From Bordetella parapertussis (GTDB lineage Bacteria; Pseudomonadota; Gammaproteobacteria; Burkholderiales; SG8-41), in the NCBI GenBank assembly GCA_945906935.1, contig CAMDSO010000006.1, positions 1 through 64,000 on the forward strand: a stretch of 64,000 nucleotides of DNA, in the 5' to 3' direction. Shown piece by piece: positions 21,564 to 34,045 of the stretch; position 1 is the stretch's first letter, and each line of letters opens with the position of its first letter. The position numbers and the translations under genes are program-made. The notes beneath the pieces are model-generated. The model saw nothing but the letters and a program-made list of their open reading frames with translations. It was not told the DNA's origin and ran no database searches.

Positions 21564-22001
21564 TTACGGTGCAAACGCGCGCAAAACCCGTCCGGCGCAA
21601 CACCCCTCATCGAGTAACACCACAAACGTCCTCTGATTGCGTTTCCAGAAACCGGCGGCCGACTCTAATATTTCAAGTGCGAGCGCCACATCAGCCTCGC
21701 AGGCCGACGCAAACGCCTTGCCATTACGCCAGTGCATGACCAGGCCGGCAGACGGCAACCACGACAAGTCTTCAAGGCAGTCGGCCAACGCATCCCAGTT
21801 CCCGCCCAGACCCGCCGGAAATTGCAGCGTATGCGCGCAAGCATCAAGAAAACCTTTTTTCGTCGAGATGCCGGCCAGGTCCAGGGTTGCCCAATAAAGG
21901 TTCTGTGCCAGAACCGCGTCACGCCAGGTATGCGCCGCAGTCGGCACCCGGTACAGGCCGTTGTGCACGGCGGCGAATTGCTTGGGCAGGGTTGGAGTCA
22001 T
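21564..22001 (-). CDS. Barstar family ribonuclease inhibitor
   Basis: FPAGLGGNWDALADCLEDLSWLP is the barstar-type motif; overlaps the end of the RNase gene by 4 nt. Confidence 0.85.
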   Translation of the reverse strand: MTPTLPKQFAAVHNGLYRVPTAAHTWRDAVLAQNLYWATLDLAGISTKKGFLDACAHTLQFPAGLGGNWDALADCLEDLSWLPSAGLVMHWRNGKAFASACEADVALALEILESAAGFWKRNQRTFVVLLDEGCCAGRVLRAFAP

Positions 22002-22375
22002 TCACGCACGCGTTTAAAGCTGCGGTAATGATCCGCAGTGTAATAAAAATCAACGCCGTTACCGCCGGCGATCAGGCGACGCGCGCCGCGATTGGACGCA
22101 CCCGGGGTCGGCACGGTGTATTCCCGGTAGTAACCACGCTCATGCTGCGGCAGCAGACGTTCGAAGTTGCCAAAGACCACACCATCGCGCGAATAAGGAT
22201 AGGGTCCGCCGCGCTTGATCAGATCAAATGTCTCACGCGCCTCTGGCGGCAGCGAGGCCAGCGCGACCTCGGCAATCACGGGCCGCGCCTCGCCGCGCGC
22301 CTGCGAAAACAACGGCAGCAGCAACAGCACCGCCAACCCAATAGCCGCCCAAGAATACAGTCGCCGCATCATCAA
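21998..22375 (-). CDS. Secreted guanyl-specific ribonuclease (barnase/N1 family)
   Basis: N-terminal signal peptide; ETFDLIKRGGPYPYSRDGVVFGNFERLLP...GYYREYTVPTPGASNRGARRLIAGG. Confidence 0.85.
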   Translation of the reverse strand: MMMRRLYSWAAIGLAVLLLLPLFSQARGEARPVIAEVALASLPPEARETFDLIKRGGPYPYSRDGVVFGNFERLLPQHERGYYREYTVPTPGASNRGARRLIAGGNGVDFYYTADHYRSFKRVRE

Positions 22376-22408
22376 AGATCGCAGTGGTAGAAATCCGTTA
22401 CGGGGTGG

Positions 22409-24187
22409 TCAGCTCTTCACGTCCTGACGGCGCAAACGAATATGCAACTCGCGCAACTGGGTTTCAGTCACCGCGCTGGGGGCATTAACCATCAAATCCT
22501 GGCCGCGCTGGGTTTTCGGGAACGCGATCACTTCGCGGATCGAATCAGCGCCAGCCATCAGCGTGACCAGACGGTCGAGACCGAAGGCAATACCGCCATG
22601 CGGTGGCGCGCCGTATTGCAACGCGTCGAGCAGGAAGCCGAATTTGGCGCGTGCATCTTCCGGCGAAATCCCCAGCACCTCAAAAATTTTCGCCTGCACC
22701 TCGGCGCGATGTATCCGCACCGAACCGCCGCCGATTTCCCAGCCGTTCAAGGCTACGTCGTAAGCCTTCGCCTGCACCTTGCCCGGATCGGTCGACAGCA
22801 ATCCGATATGTTCATCCTTGGGCGAGGTAAACGGATGGTGTGCCGCGTTCCAGCGCTTGGCCTCTTCGTCGTATTCAAACGCCGGAAAATCAACCACCCA
22901 GACCGGACGCCAGCCGGCTTCGGCATGGCCCTTCTCATGACCAACCTTGACGCGTAATGCACCGAGCGCGTCATTCACCACCTTGGCACGATCGGCGCCA
23001 AAGAAAATCAGATCCCCGTTGACCGCGCCGGTACGCTGCAGAATCCCACCGAGCACCTCGGGCGTCATGAACTTAACGATCGGCGACTGCAGACCCTCGT
23101 CGCTCAGCTTGGTGACATCGTTGACCTTGATATAGGCCAGGCCCTTTGCGCCATAGATCGCAACGAAGGTTGTGTAGTCGTCGATTTCCTTGCGCGACAA
23201 GGCAGCGCCGCCGGGCACGCGCATGGCGGCCACGCGGCCGTCTTTTAGCGCGGCGGCTTGTTTGAAGACCTTGAAATCCACCATCTTCATCAACTCAGTG
23301 AGATCGGTCAATTCCAGTTTGACGCGCAGGTCGGGCTTGTCCGAACCGTAGCGCGCCATCGCCTCGGCATAGGTGATGCGCGGGAAGGTGCCCAAATCAA
23401 CGTTCAACGTCTGCTTGAACATGTGACAGACCAGGCCTTCCATCATGTCCTGGATTTCACGCTCGTTGAGAAACGAGGTCTCGATATCGATCTGCGTGAA
23501 CTCGGGCTGGCGGTCGGCGCGCAGATCCTCGTCGCGGAAACATTTGACGATCTGGTAATAGCGGTCGAAGCCTGACACCATCAGCAATTGCTTGAACAAT
23601 TGCGGTGACTGCGGCAGCGCATAAAAATGGCCGTCATGGATGCGCGAAGGCACCAGAAATTCGCGCGCGCCCTCCGGGGTCGATTTGTAGAGCATCGGCG
23701 TTTCAATGTCGATAAAGCCCAGCTTGTCGAGATACTCGCGCGCCGACATCGCAGCGCGGTGGCGCATGTGCATATTCTTCTGCATCTGCGGACGACGCAG
23801 GTCGAGAAAACGGTATTCGAGACGGATGTTTTCCGAGAGTTGCTCGTCGTCCATCATGAAGGGCGGCGTCAACGAGGGATTCAAGATCTCGATTTCATCG
23901 GCCAGCACCTCGATCTCACCGCTGACGAGATTGGCGTTGACCGTGCCCTCGGGACGCGGCCGCACCTTGCCGCTGACGCGCACGACAAACTCGTTGCGCA
24001 ACGTTTCGGCAATGCCGAAGGGCGCCGGATAATCCGGATCGCACACCACCTGCAACAGACCGGCGCGGTCGCGCATGTCGAGAAATATCACGCCGCCATG
24101 ATCGCGGCGGCGGTGTATCCAACCGAATACGGTGACAGTCTGCCCAAGGTGCGCGCGGCTGATAGAACCGCAGTAGTCAGTACGCAT
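22409..24187 (-). CDS. aspS: Aspartyl-tRNA synthetase
   Basis: [41 protein letters not shown]...; class II motifs, [26 protein letters not shown]. Confidence 0.95.
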   Translation of the reverse strand: MRTDYCGSISRAHLGQTVTVFGWIHRRRDHGGVIFLDMRDRAGLLQVVCDPDYPAPFGIAETLRNEFVVRVSGKVRPRPEGTVNANLVSGEIEVLADEIEILNPSLTPPFMMDDEQLSENIRLEYRFLDLRRPQMQKNMHMRHRAAMSAREYLDKLGFIDIETPMLYKSTPEGAREFLVPSRIHDGHFYALPQSPQLFKQLLMVSGFDRYYQIVKCFRDEDLRADRQPEFTQIDIETSFLNEREIQDMMEGLVCHMFKQTLNVDLGTFPRITYAEAMARYGSDKPDLRVKLELTDLTELMKMVDFKVFKQAAALKDGRVAAMRVPGGAALSRKEIDDYTTFVAIYGAKGLAYIKVNDVTKLSDEGLQSPIVKFMTPEVLGGILQRTGAVNGDLIFFGADRAKVVNDALGALRVKVGHEKGHAEAGWRPVWVVDFPAFEYDEEAKRWNAAHHPFTSPKDEHIGLLSTDPGKVQAKAYDVALNGWEIGGGSVRIHRAEVQAKIFEVLGISPEDARAKFGFLLDALQYGAPPHGGIAFGLDRLVTLMAGADSIREVIAFPKTQRGQDLMVNAPSAVTETQLRELHIRLRRQDVKS

Positions 24188-24233
24188 GATGTGGAACCCG
24201 GCTTTAAGAAATTGAAAGGGCGCAGCGAGTGCG

Positions 24234-24884
24234 CTACTGATTGACGGCACGCTTCTGCAATACGCCGCCTTTCGGCAACGCACCGCCAGCGCTGCGGCCA
24301 CCTGGGGCGACAACGCCCATCGAAATAATGTATTTGAGCGCCTCGTCGACACTCATATCCAGCACGATCACGTCCTTCTCTGGCATCATCAGAAAAAAAC
24401 CCGAGGTCGGATTGGGTGTAGTCGGCACGTAAACGCTAAGGTAATCGCCCTGCAAATGATTGATCACATCGCCGCCCGGACGCCCGGTCAAAAAAGCAAT
24501 CGTCCACGAACCTTCTCGCGGGTATTGAACCAGCAGGGCCTGGCGAAAAGCATGGCCGTTGGACGAGAACAGGGTGTCTGACACCTGCTTGACGCTGTTG
24601 TAAATCGACTTTACCACCGGGATACGACCGAGCACAGACTCCCAAAACAGCAACAGGCGCTGGCCGATGAAGTTCGCTGTAATCAGGCCGGTGACAAACA
24701 AAATCAGCAGCGACAACAACACGCCCATGCCCGGAATATGCACCCCGAACAGACTCGCCGTCTGATAACGCTCGGGCAACAACAACAAGGTCTGATCCAT
24801 GCTGCTGACCAGCAGATGCAATACCCACAAGGTGATGCCCAGCGGCACCCACACAAGCAAACCAGTGATGAAATACTTCTTCAA
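24234..24884 (-). CDS. DUF502 family membrane protein
   Basis: [62 protein letters not shown]. Confidence 0.85.
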   Translation of the reverse strand: MKKYFITGLLVWVPLGITLWVLHLLVSSMDQTLLLLPERYQTASLFGVHIPGMGVLLSLLILFVTGLITANFIGQRLLLFWESVLGRIPVVKSIYNSVKQVSDTLFSSNGHAFRQALLVQYPREGSWTIAFLTGRPGGDVINHLQGDYLSVYVPTTPNPTSGFFLMMPEKDVIVLDMSVDEALKYIISMGVVAPGGRSAGGALPKGGVLQKRAVNQ

Positions 24885-24984
24885 TTGAACTCCGCCGCCT
24901 ATCAGGTTTCCGGACGCTCAGCACACGCCCGGCGAGGCATGACCAAACAATCCGGCGCAAAGCGTTTTCAGCGCAACCGTGCGC

Positions 24985-25362
24985 TCAACTTCCGCTTGAA
25001 TTGGTGGCCGTCGAGGACGCTGCAGCAGGGGTCGACTCGGCCTTCTTGGCAGGTACCTCGGCTGCGGGTTTGCTTTCACCGCCAGAGGAACTACCCTCGG
25101 CCTTGGCTTCCGACTTGCCAGCGGCCCCGCCTTCGACCTTTGCAGTGCCAGCGCTGGTGCCGGTCGCGGCGGGCTTGGCGCCCTGCTTGAAGTCAGTGAC
25201 GTACCAACCGCTGCCCTTCAGCTGAAAGCCCGCGGCAGTCACCATTTTTTTGAGACTAGCCTTGCCACACTCCGAGCAATCAGTCAGCAAGGGATCGCTC
25301 ATCTTCTGCAGATACTCTTTTTGGAACCCACAGGCGTCGCAACGATATTCGTAAATCGGCAT
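24985..25362 (-). CDS. FmdB family zinc ribbon protein
   Basis: MPIYEYRCDACGFQKEYLQKMSDPLLTDCSECGKASLKKMVTAAGFQLKGSGWYVTDFK. Confidence 0.9.
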   Translation of the reverse strand: MPIYEYRCDACGFQKEYLQKMSDPLLTDCSECGKASLKKMVTAAGFQLKGSGWYVTDFKQGAKPAATGTSAGTAKVEGGAAGKSEAKAEGSSSGGESKPAAEVPAKKAESTPAAASSTATNSSGS

Positions 25363-25486
25363 AACACGCCCCCAGTTTTAGAGGGCCGAATTATAGCGGA
25401 AAGGGGACATCACAGCGAGAATGAAGCAGGAGTATGGCGGCGCCGGCGGGAAAGCCCCGGCGCGCGCCTGTATGGCAGCGAAGACC

Positions 25487-25978
25487 CTAAAAAGGAATAT
25501 CGTCGTCCATATCGTCAAAGGAGGCGCCACCGCCTTTTTTGGCTGCGGGCTTGGCACCGCCACTGTTGCCGCCGCCATCACCACCGCGCGGTTCGCGCGC
25601 TTCACGTGGCATTGATTCACCACCGCCCGCACCACCGCCCACACCACCGCGACTGCCCAACAGTTGCATGCGATCGGCGACGATTTCGGTTGAATAGCGA
25701 TCCTGCCCTTCCTTGTCCTGCCACTTGCGAGTACGGATGCGCCCTTCGATGTACACGGGCGAGCCTTTTTTCAGGTATTCACCGGCGATTTCGGCGAGCT
25801 TGCCGAAAAACGACACGCGGTGCCATTCAGTGTGTTCCTGCTTATCGCCGCTCTTGTCCTTCCAGTTGTCCGTGGTGGCAATACGGATGTTTGCCACGGC
25901 ATCGCCGCTCGGCAAGAAGCGCGTTTCGGGATCGGCGCCAAGGTTGCCGATCAGAATGACTTTATTGACTGATGCCAT
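25487..25978 (-). CDS. ssb: Single-stranded DNA-binding protein
   Basis: [35 protein letters not shown]...; C-terminal DDMDDDIPF. Confidence 0.95.
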   Translation of the reverse strand: MASVNKVILIGNLGADPETRFLPSGDAVANIRIATTDNWKDKSGDKQEHTEWHRVSFFGKLAEIAGEYLKKGSPVYIEGRIRTRKWQDKEGQDRYSTEIVADRMQLLGSRGGVGGGAGGGESMPREAREPRGGDGGGNSGGAKPAAKKGGGASFDDMDDDIPF

Positions 25979-27368
25979 GTAGTGCCTCCCGGTGTTGGTC
26001 CTGTTCAGCGAGCAATCGTATCACGTGTTGTTCGTCGAATGCGGCGGCATCGACACGCAGGCGCGCCTGGCCGCTGTCAGCAAGAAAACGCACTTCGCGC
26101 ACCGCCGGCAGCGCGGCCAGGCGCGCTTTCAGCACCGCCATCTGCGCCGCTTCCAGTGCAGGCAGCTCATAATGCACATTGCGCAAACGCCGCGGCGCCT
26201 GCATGCCCAGGGCGAGCATCAGCCAGGCCGCCAGCAACGCCACATCAAAGACAAAGACCCCTTGCGCACCAAAGCGGTGATAGAGAAAACCGCCGCTCGC
26301 GGCACCGGCAAAGGTGCCGAAGAACTGGATGCTGCTGTAGATGCCCATCGCCGCACCCTTGGCCGCCGGCGGAGCCAGCTTTGAAATCAGCGACGGCAGC
26401 ATGGCCTCCAGCACGTTAAAAGCGCTGAAGAAAAACAGCAGAAACACGATGATCGCAGCGGTGCTGCCAAGCAGCCAGGGCATGGCCAGATGCCCGGCCA
26501 GCAGCAGCGCAACCGCGCCACAAAAAACCGCCTTGATGCGGCCGTGCCGCTCGGCAATGAACACCGGCGGCAGCATGACGACAAACGAACCGAGCATCAC
26601 CGGCAGATAGACCTCCCAGTGCCGGCCCAGTTCCAAACCGCCGTCACGCAGTGCCAGCGGCACCACGATAAACAAGGCCATCAGCACCGCGTGCAAGGCG
26701 AAGATGCCGAAATTGAGACGCGCCAACTGCGGGTCACGCAGCAATTGCAACAGGCCGGGCGCGTCCTTGGCCGACACCGGCGCCACCAGCGGCGGCGCGG
26801 CGGGGACCACCGCGTAAACAACGCCGATCGCCAGCAACGACAGCACGCCGGTGAGGGCAAAGATCCCGCGCACACCGATCCATTGATTCAACCACGGACT
26901 AGCCACCAGCGACAGCGCAAACGTGAGACCGATGGTCGAGCCGATCATCGCCATCGCTTTAGTACGTTGTTCCTCACGCGTCAAATCGGCGGTCAACGCA
27001 ATCACCACCGCCGAGATCGCCCCCGCCCCTTGCAAAATACGCCCGGCAATCACCCCGCCGATCGAATCAGCAGTAGCCGCCAGAAAACTGCCGGCGGCAA
27101 AAATCAGCAGTCCCCAATAGATCACGGGCTTGCGGCCATAGCGATCCGACAGCCAGCCGAACGGAATCTGCAATAGCGCCTGTGTCAGCCCGTAGGCGCC
27201 AATCGCAAATCCGACCAGCGTGAGATTATCGCCGCCGCGCAATGTCTCGGCGTAAATGGCGAACACCGGCAGGATCACGAACATGCCGAGCATGCGCAAA
27301 CCAAAGATGGAGGCAAGGCCGATGCTCGCCCGCAGTTCGGGCGGCGTCATGCGGTCAGTAGATGACAT
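25962..27368 (-). CDS. MFS transporter
   Basis: [28 protein letters not shown]; 12-TM protein divergent from uvrA. Confidence 0.85.
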   Translation of the reverse strand: MSSTDRMTPPELRASIGLASIFGLRMLGMFVILPVFAIYAETLRGGDNLTLVGFAIGAYGLTQALLQIPFGWLSDRYGRKPVIYWGLLIFAAGSFLAATADSIGGVIAGRILQGAGAISAVVIALTADLTREEQRTKAMAMIGSTIGLTFALSLVASPWLNQWIGVRGIFALTGVLSLLAIGVVYAVVPAAPPLVAPVSAKDAPGLLQLLRDPQLARLNFGIFALHAVLMALFIVVPLALRDGGLELGRHWEVYLPVMLGSFVVMLPPVFIAERHGRIKAVFCGAVALLLAGHLAMPWLLGSTAAIIVFLLFFFSAFNVLEAMLPSLISKLAPPAAKGAAMGIYSSIQFFGTFAGAASGGFLYHRFGAQGVFVFDVALLAAWLMLALGMQAPRRLRNVHYELPALEAAQMAVLKARLAALPAVREVRFLADSGQARLRVDAAAFDEQHVIRLLAEQDQHREALHGISQ

Positions 27369-27458
27369 ATTGCAACGGCGTGGGAAAAGACAACGAGGTC
27401 GCGTATATTAGCAGGTTTGGCTGCGCCTCCCTCGCGCACGCCGCCCCCAAGGGACCCT

Positions 27459-30332
<2,874 letters not shown>

Positions 30333-30336
30333 GACG

Positions 30337-31611
30337 ATGAACCCGCGCGCCCTGTTACTCGGCAGTTTTCACGCGGCGGTGGCGGCGGCCGATCCCTTGC
30401 AGATCGTGCCGGCACATCTGCCACCACCACCGGTCGGCCGCACACTGGTGATCGGTGCGGGCAAGGCGGCCGCCGCCATGGCACTGGCCGTCGAGCAGCA
30501 CTGGCCCGCGCATGCGCCACTGGAAGGCACTGTCATCACTCGCTATGATCATGGCCTGCCGACACAACGCATCGCCGTGCTTGAAGCCGGCCATCCGGTA
30601 CCCGATGCCGCCGGTGAAAGCGCTGCACGCAGCATCTTTAACGCGGTCAAATCACTCACCCAAGATGACCTGCTGCTGGCACTGGTGTCCGGTGGTGGCT
30701 CGAGCCTGCTGTCGCTGCCAGTTGCATCGATCAGCATGGCTGATTTGAAAGCCGTCACGCAGGCCTTGCTGCACAGTGGCGCGGCGATCCAGGAAATCAA
30801 CACCGTCAGAAAACATCTCTCGTCGATCCAGGGCGGGCGTCTTGCCGCTGCCTGCGCAGCGCCGATCCGTGCGCTGGTGATTTCCGACGTGACGGGCGAC
30901 GACCCGACACACATCGCTTCCGGGCCCTGCGCCCCCGACCCCACGACTTATGCCGATGCTTTAGAGATACTCGCGCGTTATCACTGCGCAGTGCCGCCGG
31001 CAGTGCTGCAAACCCTGCAACGCGGTGCGTGTGGTGAAATTGGCGAGACGCCCAAGCCCGGCGACCCGATCTTTGCGCGCACGGAAAACCGTGTGATTGC
31101 TACCGCGCAACAATCCTTGCGCGCGGCTGCGGATTATTTTGCGGCACAAGGCATTCCTGCAGTGATCCTGGGTGACAGCGTAACCGGTGAAGCACGTGCC
31201 ATCGCCGCCCTGCACGCCGCACTGGCACGCGAAGTCGCGACACGCGGCCTGCCGTGGCGCGCGCCGCTGGCGCTGATTTCAGGTGGTGAATGCACCGTCA
31301 CCGTCCGCGGTAAGGGACGCGGCGGCCGCTGCGCCGAATTTCTGCTCGCCCTCACCACCGAACTCCAAGGTCAGGCCGATGTGCATGCGCTGGCCTGCGA
31401 CACCGATGGGATCGACGGCAGCGAAGACAACGCTGGTGCAATCAGCGCACCGGATACCCTCGCGCGTGCCGCCGCACTAGGCCTCAACGCGCAGCAACAC
31501 CTCAGCAACAACGACGGCTATGGATTTTTTTCAGCGCTCGGCGATCTGGTGATCACCGGCCCAACGCGCACCAACGTCAACGACTATCGCGTAATTTTGG
31601 TGAAGGCTTGA
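30337..31611 (+). CDS. Glycerate 2-kinase / DUF4147 (TtuD-like)
   Basis: GAGKAAAAMALAVE, GGGSSLLSLP, VISDVTGDDPTHIASGPCAPDPTTY, SGGECTVTVRGKGRGGRCAEFLLAL. Confidence 0.9.
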   Translation: MNPRALLLGSFHAAVAAADPLQIVPAHLPPPPVGRTLVIGAGKAAAAMALAVEQHWPAHAPLEGTVITRYDHGLPTQRIAVLEAGHPVPDAAGESAARSIFNAVKSLTQDDLLLALVSGGGSSLLSLPVASISMADLKAVTQALLHSGAAIQEINTVRKHLSSIQGGRLAAACAAPIRALVISDVTGDDPTHIASGPCAPDPTTYADALEILARYHCAVPPAVLQTLQRGACGEIGETPKPGDPIFARTENRVIATAQQSLRAAADYFAAQGIPAVILGDSVTGEARAIAALHAALAREVATRGLPWRAPLALISGGECTVTVRGKGRGGRCAEFLLALTTELQGQADVHALACDTDGIDGSEDNAGAISAPDTLARAAALGLNAQQHLSNNDGYGFFSALGDLVITGPTRTNVNDYRVILVKA

Positions 31612-31618
31612 GCAGTCG

Positions 31619-31729
31619 GTTTAAAATTTTACCTTGGGCATGATTGTTGGCGATACCGCACGTCGCGGCACCACCGACACGACGCAAAGCGCGCTTTAAT
31701 CCACGCCCGACACGAATGTCGGGCGATAC
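31619..31729 (-). CRISPR. Possible minimal/decayed type I-C-like CRISPR remnant (two repeat-like units, one 36-nt spacer)
   Basis: Minus-strand unit 1 (31693-31729): GTATCGCCCGACATTCGTGTCGGGCGTGGATTAAAGC, with a perfect 8-bp stem GCCCGACA/TGTCGGGC and a GTGGATTAAAGC end resembling I-C repeats (GTGGATTGAAAC). Unit 2 (31619-31656): GTATCGCCAACAATCATGCCCAAGGTAAAATTTTAAAC, degenerate. Lies downstream of cas2 in the same orientation. Confidence 0.6.
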
Positions 31730-31819
31730 GGCATCGACCCAAGCCTCGGAATCGCTGACGAATTTCGATTTTAACGCGCGAACCGATACCGTCCGGCGCC
31801 ATCAATCAGGGTTCGCGCA

Positions 31820-32106
31820 TTACACAACCAGCAGAGCCTCAAAGTCTTTTGCCTTGAACTTTCCATACTCTTTAACACGCAGCCGGGATGGTTCTGTGAT
31901 GCGGTAAAAGCGAAGACTATCTTCGTTGTCGTCGAATTCCGCCAACAAGCGACGCACCAACTCTGCATACTTGTTTTCATCAACTTTGCACTCAAACACA
32001 GATTTTTGAACGCACTGCCCGGTGCTTTCACATATTTTTGCAATACGCCTAAGCCGTTTTCGCCCGGCGTTTCGGTTGAAACGTCATAGCTCACGATAAT
32101 CAGCAT
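31820..32106 (-). pseudogene. cas2: cas2 (type I-C-like), frameshifted
   Basis: [16 protein letters not shown] in one frame, then [79 protein letters not shown]-stop after a one-base shift at the A run in GGGCGAAAACGG. Confidence 0.88.
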
Positions 32107-32117
32107 AGTGCCCCAAG

Positions 32118-32822
32118 CTAACGCGCCATAAACGGCAGATATTGATCGACTTCAAGCTTTATATTGCGCGCCATCAGCCTTGCCTGAATCATAGGCAGCA
32201 TCCCTATCTGGACCTTGGATTCCAGTAAAGGATGCTGAACCTCCTCCTGCTTGCGTTCCTGATACGCCACCACAAGCGCCTTCCCGCCTTTTTCATTAAG
32301 CAAAACCGCTCCGCCTTCCCGATGCTCAAATTCATCAGGCGTGATTTGCGCGCGATTAACCAGTGTCATGGCAATCCGCAATCCGATCTGCCGAATAAGC
32401 CCAGAACTCTTCCATCAAATCGCGCGCGAGAGCAGCACGCCCTGGCCTAACCGCATGCAAGAACCCCAATTGAGGATCAAGTCCAACACTTTCCAGTGCC
32501 GAGCGACAATCATTGGCAAGCATCGAATATAAAAATGACAACAATGCGTTAAGTGGATCAAGTAGGGGGCGTCTCGTACGTCCCGTAAATGCAAACTCTG
32601 TTCTATGTGGTGGTTTGATGACGTAATTCACGGCCTGAAAATAGCCGCGCGCCGCCTCACCTTCAATACCACGCAAAACGTCCAGATCAGACACCGATGC
32701 CAACACCCGCAAGCTTGCCGGCAGATCATCAACTGCACGCGTGAGGGATTCAGCCTCTCCTTGCTCACCCGCCGCACGCGCCGCACGCATTAACCGTAGA
32801 GAGTATTAAATACCGTTTGCAT
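32118..32822 (-). pseudogene. cas1: cas1 (type I-C-like), internally deleted and frameshifted
   Basis: MQTVFNTLYG-stop at 32822-32790, then RGIEGEAARGYF, LLSFLYSMLANDCRSALESVGLDPQLGFLHAVRPGR, LMEEF (ORF 32356-32790), then in another frame MTLVNRAQITPDEFEHREGGAVLLNEKGGKALVVAYQERKQEEVQHPLLE (ORF 32118-32381). Confidence 0.92.
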
Positions 32823-33441
32823 TCAGCCCCCCCTAAAAAGCTGCTCCCGCATGCGCAGCAGACGCGCCGTGTCGGCGAGTGCTTCGGGCTGACAGGCGTC
32901 AATTAATGGACAAGCCCGACAGCGTTCGCCATTCACGGGGGCAGGAAGGGCCGCGAGGGACATCATCTCTCTGACTCCCATTACCGTAGTCTCGACCAGA
33001 CCACGAAGCTCGGAGGTAAATGACACCTCGCGTCGCCTGCGACTGGAGGCGTGATATATCACGCCAAGCGGCACACGGATATGTAGCATCTCTTCGAGAC
33101 AAATAGCCTGCGCCGCCAGTTGTATATCATCGTGTATCTTTTCGCGTTTGCGCCCGTGTTTAAACTCAACTGGCACTACCGTACCCCCCAGGTTGAAATT
33201 CAACAACGTCAGCCTTCCCGATCAATCGAAGCCGCTAGGACCCTAACGGCAATGCACGCTCCACTTTAACCCCCACCCTCATTTCGTAACCAGGGATGTC
33301 GACCAACCGATGCACCGCCTGACCGCGCGCCGTATAAAGGTTATCGTCAAACGCCTGTTCGACGTGAATCAGCGCGCATTGACGCGGGCAATAGGCTTAG
33401 TGCTGGAGTGCGGAAATCGCGATCGGATTGGCATCGTCCAT
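32823..33441 (-). pseudogene. cas4: cas4 (type I-C-like), with two in-frame stops and one frameshift
   Basis: Hand translation: MDDANPIAISALQH*AYCPRQCALIHVEQAFDDNLYTARGQAVHRLVDIPGYEMRVGVKVERALPLGS*RLRLIGKADVVEFQPGG, frameshift at a G run, then TVVPVEFKHGRKREKIHDDIQLAAQAICLEEMLHIRVPLGVIYHASSRRRREVSF...CRACPLIDACQPEAL. Confidence 0.92.
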
Positions 33442-33491
33442 GGGCTGGGTGCTAACATAAACACTCGGCACTGTTTATCGCGGAGGGCATC

Positions 33492-33743
33492 ATGGGTGCA
33501 GCGTTAAAAGAACTTGAAGAACAGGCATTGCAGTTGTCACTGAAAGAGCGTGGCGAACTCGCGCATCGCCTGATCGTCAGCCTTGATGGCGAAGTATATG
33601 ACTCCCAAAAAGTTGTCGCCAATGCCTGGAGCGAAGAAATTGCCCGCCGTGTGGCGGAAATCGATGCTGGTACCGCAACGCTAGTTCCGCATAAAGAAGT
33701 GCTCGCGGAAATGGACAAACTGCTGAAACAGCCCGGCAATTGA
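33492..33743 (+). CDS. Antitoxin, addiction-module component family (RelB/ParD-associated type)
   Basis: 83 aa, KELEEQALQLSLKERGELAHRLIVSLDGE...WSEEIARRVAEIDAGTATLVPHKEVLAEM typical of the short addiction-module family next to RelE/ParE toxins. Confidence 0.85.
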   Translation: MGAALKELEEQALQLSLKERGELAHRLIVSLDGEVYDSQKVVANAWSEEIARRVAEIDAGTATLVPHKEVLAEMDKLLKQPGN

Positions 33744-34033
33744 GACTGGTCTGGGAAAGTCACGCTCACGCCGAATTCCGCGAAGCGGTACGATTTTATC
33801 GTGACAACGCGGGACACAGAATCGCCAGTGACTTTCGAGATGCGGCCGTCCATACAGCCGAATAATTGCTCGAAAACCCGGAAATCGGTGAGCGTATCGA
33901 ACACAATACCCGCCGCATCAGTCTTCACGATTACCCTTAAAGTCTGATTTATCGTGTTCAACCTTCAAGCATAATCATTGTTGCGGTTGCGCACCAAAGC
34001 CGCCAACCGGGGTATTGGGCAGGCCGGCGGTAG
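33740..34033 (+). pseudogene. RelE/ParE-family toxin pseudogene
   Basis: TTG start overlapping the antitoxin stop; LRLVWESHAHAEFREAVRFYRDNAGHRIASDFRDAAVHTAE*LLENPEIGERIEHNTRRISLHDYP*SLIYRVQPSSIIIVAVAHQSRQPGYW in one continuous frame with stops at 33863 and 33938. Confidence 0.85.
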
Positions 34034-34045
34034 ATTGGCTATTGA

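Noticed and set aside
31767-31803. A third CRISPR-like unit (GATTTTAACGCGCGAACCGATACCGTCCGGCGCCATC on +)
   Set aside because: Spacing is about right, but the match needs several gaps and lies where the leader should be, directly after cas2. Treated as leader sequence.
31771-32106. 111-aa ORF as a novel protein
   Set aside because: Only its first 16 or so residues are meaningful (Cas2 start); the rest is an out-of-frame reading of cas2.
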